Source of the DNA: Fragum whitleyi
Lineage: Eukaryota; Mollusca; Bivalvia; Cardiida; Cardiidae
Direction: 5' to 3'
Assembly (NCBI GenBank): GCA_948146395.1
Contig: OX411555.1
Coordinates: forward strand, 42,679,725 to 42,743,724
DNA length: 64,000 bases
Shown here piece by piece: positions 62,961-64,000 of this stretch (position 1 is its first letter; every line of letters begins with the position of its first letter). The position numbers were made by a program, and so were the translations under genes. The notes under the pieces are model-generated. The model was not told the origin of the DNA, did not search any database, and saw only the letters and a program-made list of their open reading frames with translations.

Positions 62961-63015
62961 CTCGGTCCTTAAGACCATCGTGCAATGCCTTTATGCCTGG
63001 TATACGAGTTATTGC
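62961..63015 (-). CDS. Possible exon A of an unrecognised minus-strand gene
   Basis: TACTAACTATGCAG|GCAATAAC has a perfect branch-point word directly before the acceptor. The 55-bp exon reads AITRIPGIKALHDGLKDR and one base G, then GAG|GTGTTT. The G plus TG of exon B makes a Val codon, so the two exons join in frame across a 135-bp intron. Unrecognised; could be chance. Confidence 0.22.
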
Positions 63016-63529
63016 CTGCATAGTTAGTATTCATTTGAAATAAGCATCAAATTTTCTTGCTTGAAGAGGTTAAAGAATATTCTCATATTAAAGCAAAATG
63101 ATGTTCATTGATGTCTAGGTGTTCCGTGCACCAAAATCATGTTGTATATTGATGCCAGGTGAACTGTATAAAGCACCAAGACCTCTCTCGGACAAAATCT
63201 AATTGTAGAAAACATAGTTATTTTTCATTGATAACAAAATATTTTTGAAATCAATGTTTCAAGACAAAATTAATTGGGGTAATCCTAGAGCTTAAAGACT
63301 AAAGCTCGTATAACTTTTTGATAAACGCAATCACAATAATTGTGGATTCTGTAAATTCCGTGCAACTCTCGTTAAGACTCTGTATATCGAAACACGAACA
63401 TCGCATGTTTTTTGGTTTTTTTTTATTACGGCGAGTATCAAGGCGCAATAAATTCTAGACTTAAGGGCTATTCATTTTTAAAACTAGTTAAATTATGCCC
63501 AGTAGTTTCAGAGAGAAAGACATCTTAAG

Positions 63530-63612
63530 CAAAAGTTGGCATACGAACGCACAACGGACCACACTGGCCATGACAATTGCCCTCTAGACTTTGTCCGGTT
63601 GAGCTAAAATGA
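63530..63612 (-). repeat. Family B/C-like solo end
   Basis: GCACAACGGACCACACTGGC CATGACAATTGCCCTCTAGA and CCGGTTGAGCTAAAA parallel the head of families B and C in reverse (CCATGACAATAGCCCCAGTG .. GGAGCTAAAA), strongly diverged. Confidence 0.35.
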
Positions 63613-63710
63613 AACTAAACAAAACGTTGTTCCAGCAACCAGAAATTACAATACATATTCACTAATAATATTTGGATTTCGACATATATCTCAAATTGCG
63701 GTACATGGTT

Positions 63711-63861
63711 CTACATAGTCCTTGTCTGTTCTGTGTACAAAAATACATCAACCCCTCCTGTTATAAGTCTCGTTGATTCTGTAATGTTGGGTATTCCAGG
63801 TGGAGAACCGATATTACCACGTTTCAGGCGACAAACATCCGCTTTAATTTGGTCGAAAACT
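63711..63861 (-). CDS. Weak exon candidate, minus strand
   Basis: After GAGAGTGCTTACAG| the minus strand reads FDQIKADVCRLKRGNIGSPP and about 30 further residues to TAG at 63711. Codons are less A/T-biased than around. No domain known and no clear donor; it could belong with exons A and B or be chance. Confidence 0.17.
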
Positions 63862-64000
63862 GTAAGCACTCTCCCAAAACCCACTAAAACTGGATCGAAC
63901 AATTATATAGCATTTCCTGAAAATAGACACATGAAAAAAATTGAGCGCGTAAGTTACATTTCCAACAAGGCTATAGCAATACCTCGGGTTTTCTCCAAAA

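Overview
The window looks like a nuclear genome segment from a marine or freshwater invertebrate, most probably a bivalve mollusc. The evidence is: about two-thirds A+T, intron-split coding sequence, no operons, and very dense non-coding repeats. Several repeats have the build I associate with bivalve pearl/CvA or Helentron-derived (HINE) elements: a short terminal hairpin, a GTCC/GTCTGTC or GTGCGTCC microsatellite, then tandem units of about 110-180 bp. The clade is an inference; no sequence search was possible.

The only gene I can support well lies on the plus strand between 15918 and 25416. Four exons (15918-16148, 17423-17537, 18402-18528, 24912-25416) join in frame across GT-AG introns of phase 0, 1 and 2. 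They encode a 325-residue ankyrin-repeat protein that ends in a SOCS box, so it belongs to the ASB family (substrate receptor of an Elongin B/C-Cullin 5 ubiquitin ligase). Its start, MGNSKS, fits an N-myristoylation signal. The last intron, 6.4 kb long, is packed with nested mobile elements.

Region by region. 1-12.3 kb is almost wholly pearl/HINE-like arrays (called here families A-D) plus a tandem array (E). 12.3-15.9 kb holds a hAT-like MITE, a 548-bp element with motif-repeat termini, a tRNA-derived SINE and a foldback element. 15.9-25.4 kb is the ASB gene. 25.4-35 kb is intergenic with TTAA-flanked (piggyBac-like) MITEs, a pogo-like TA element and many near-perfect foldback hairpins. 35-54 kb is dominated by a degenerate short-period array (family F). 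It is interrupted by arrays B and C and by a 10.2-kb interval (40531-50762) with 29-bp perfect terminal inverted repeats. 54-58.6 kb has further tandem arrays. 58.6-64 kb is less repetitive, with a hAT-like element, a palindromic CCAACGTTGG minisatellite, a full tRNA-derived SINE and several weak minus-strand exon candidates that may be gene remnants.

No autonomous transposase, rRNA gene, free-standing tRNA gene or CRISPR array was found. The most interesting points are the 10.2-kb TIR-bounded interval; a hairpin module of about 65-80 bp shared by TTAA-type and hAT-type elements; a TTAA element split by a 3.06-kb Helitron-like insert; 68-72-nt foldback hairpins placed just upstream of the ASB start codon and just after its third splice donor; and the common architecture of families A-D.
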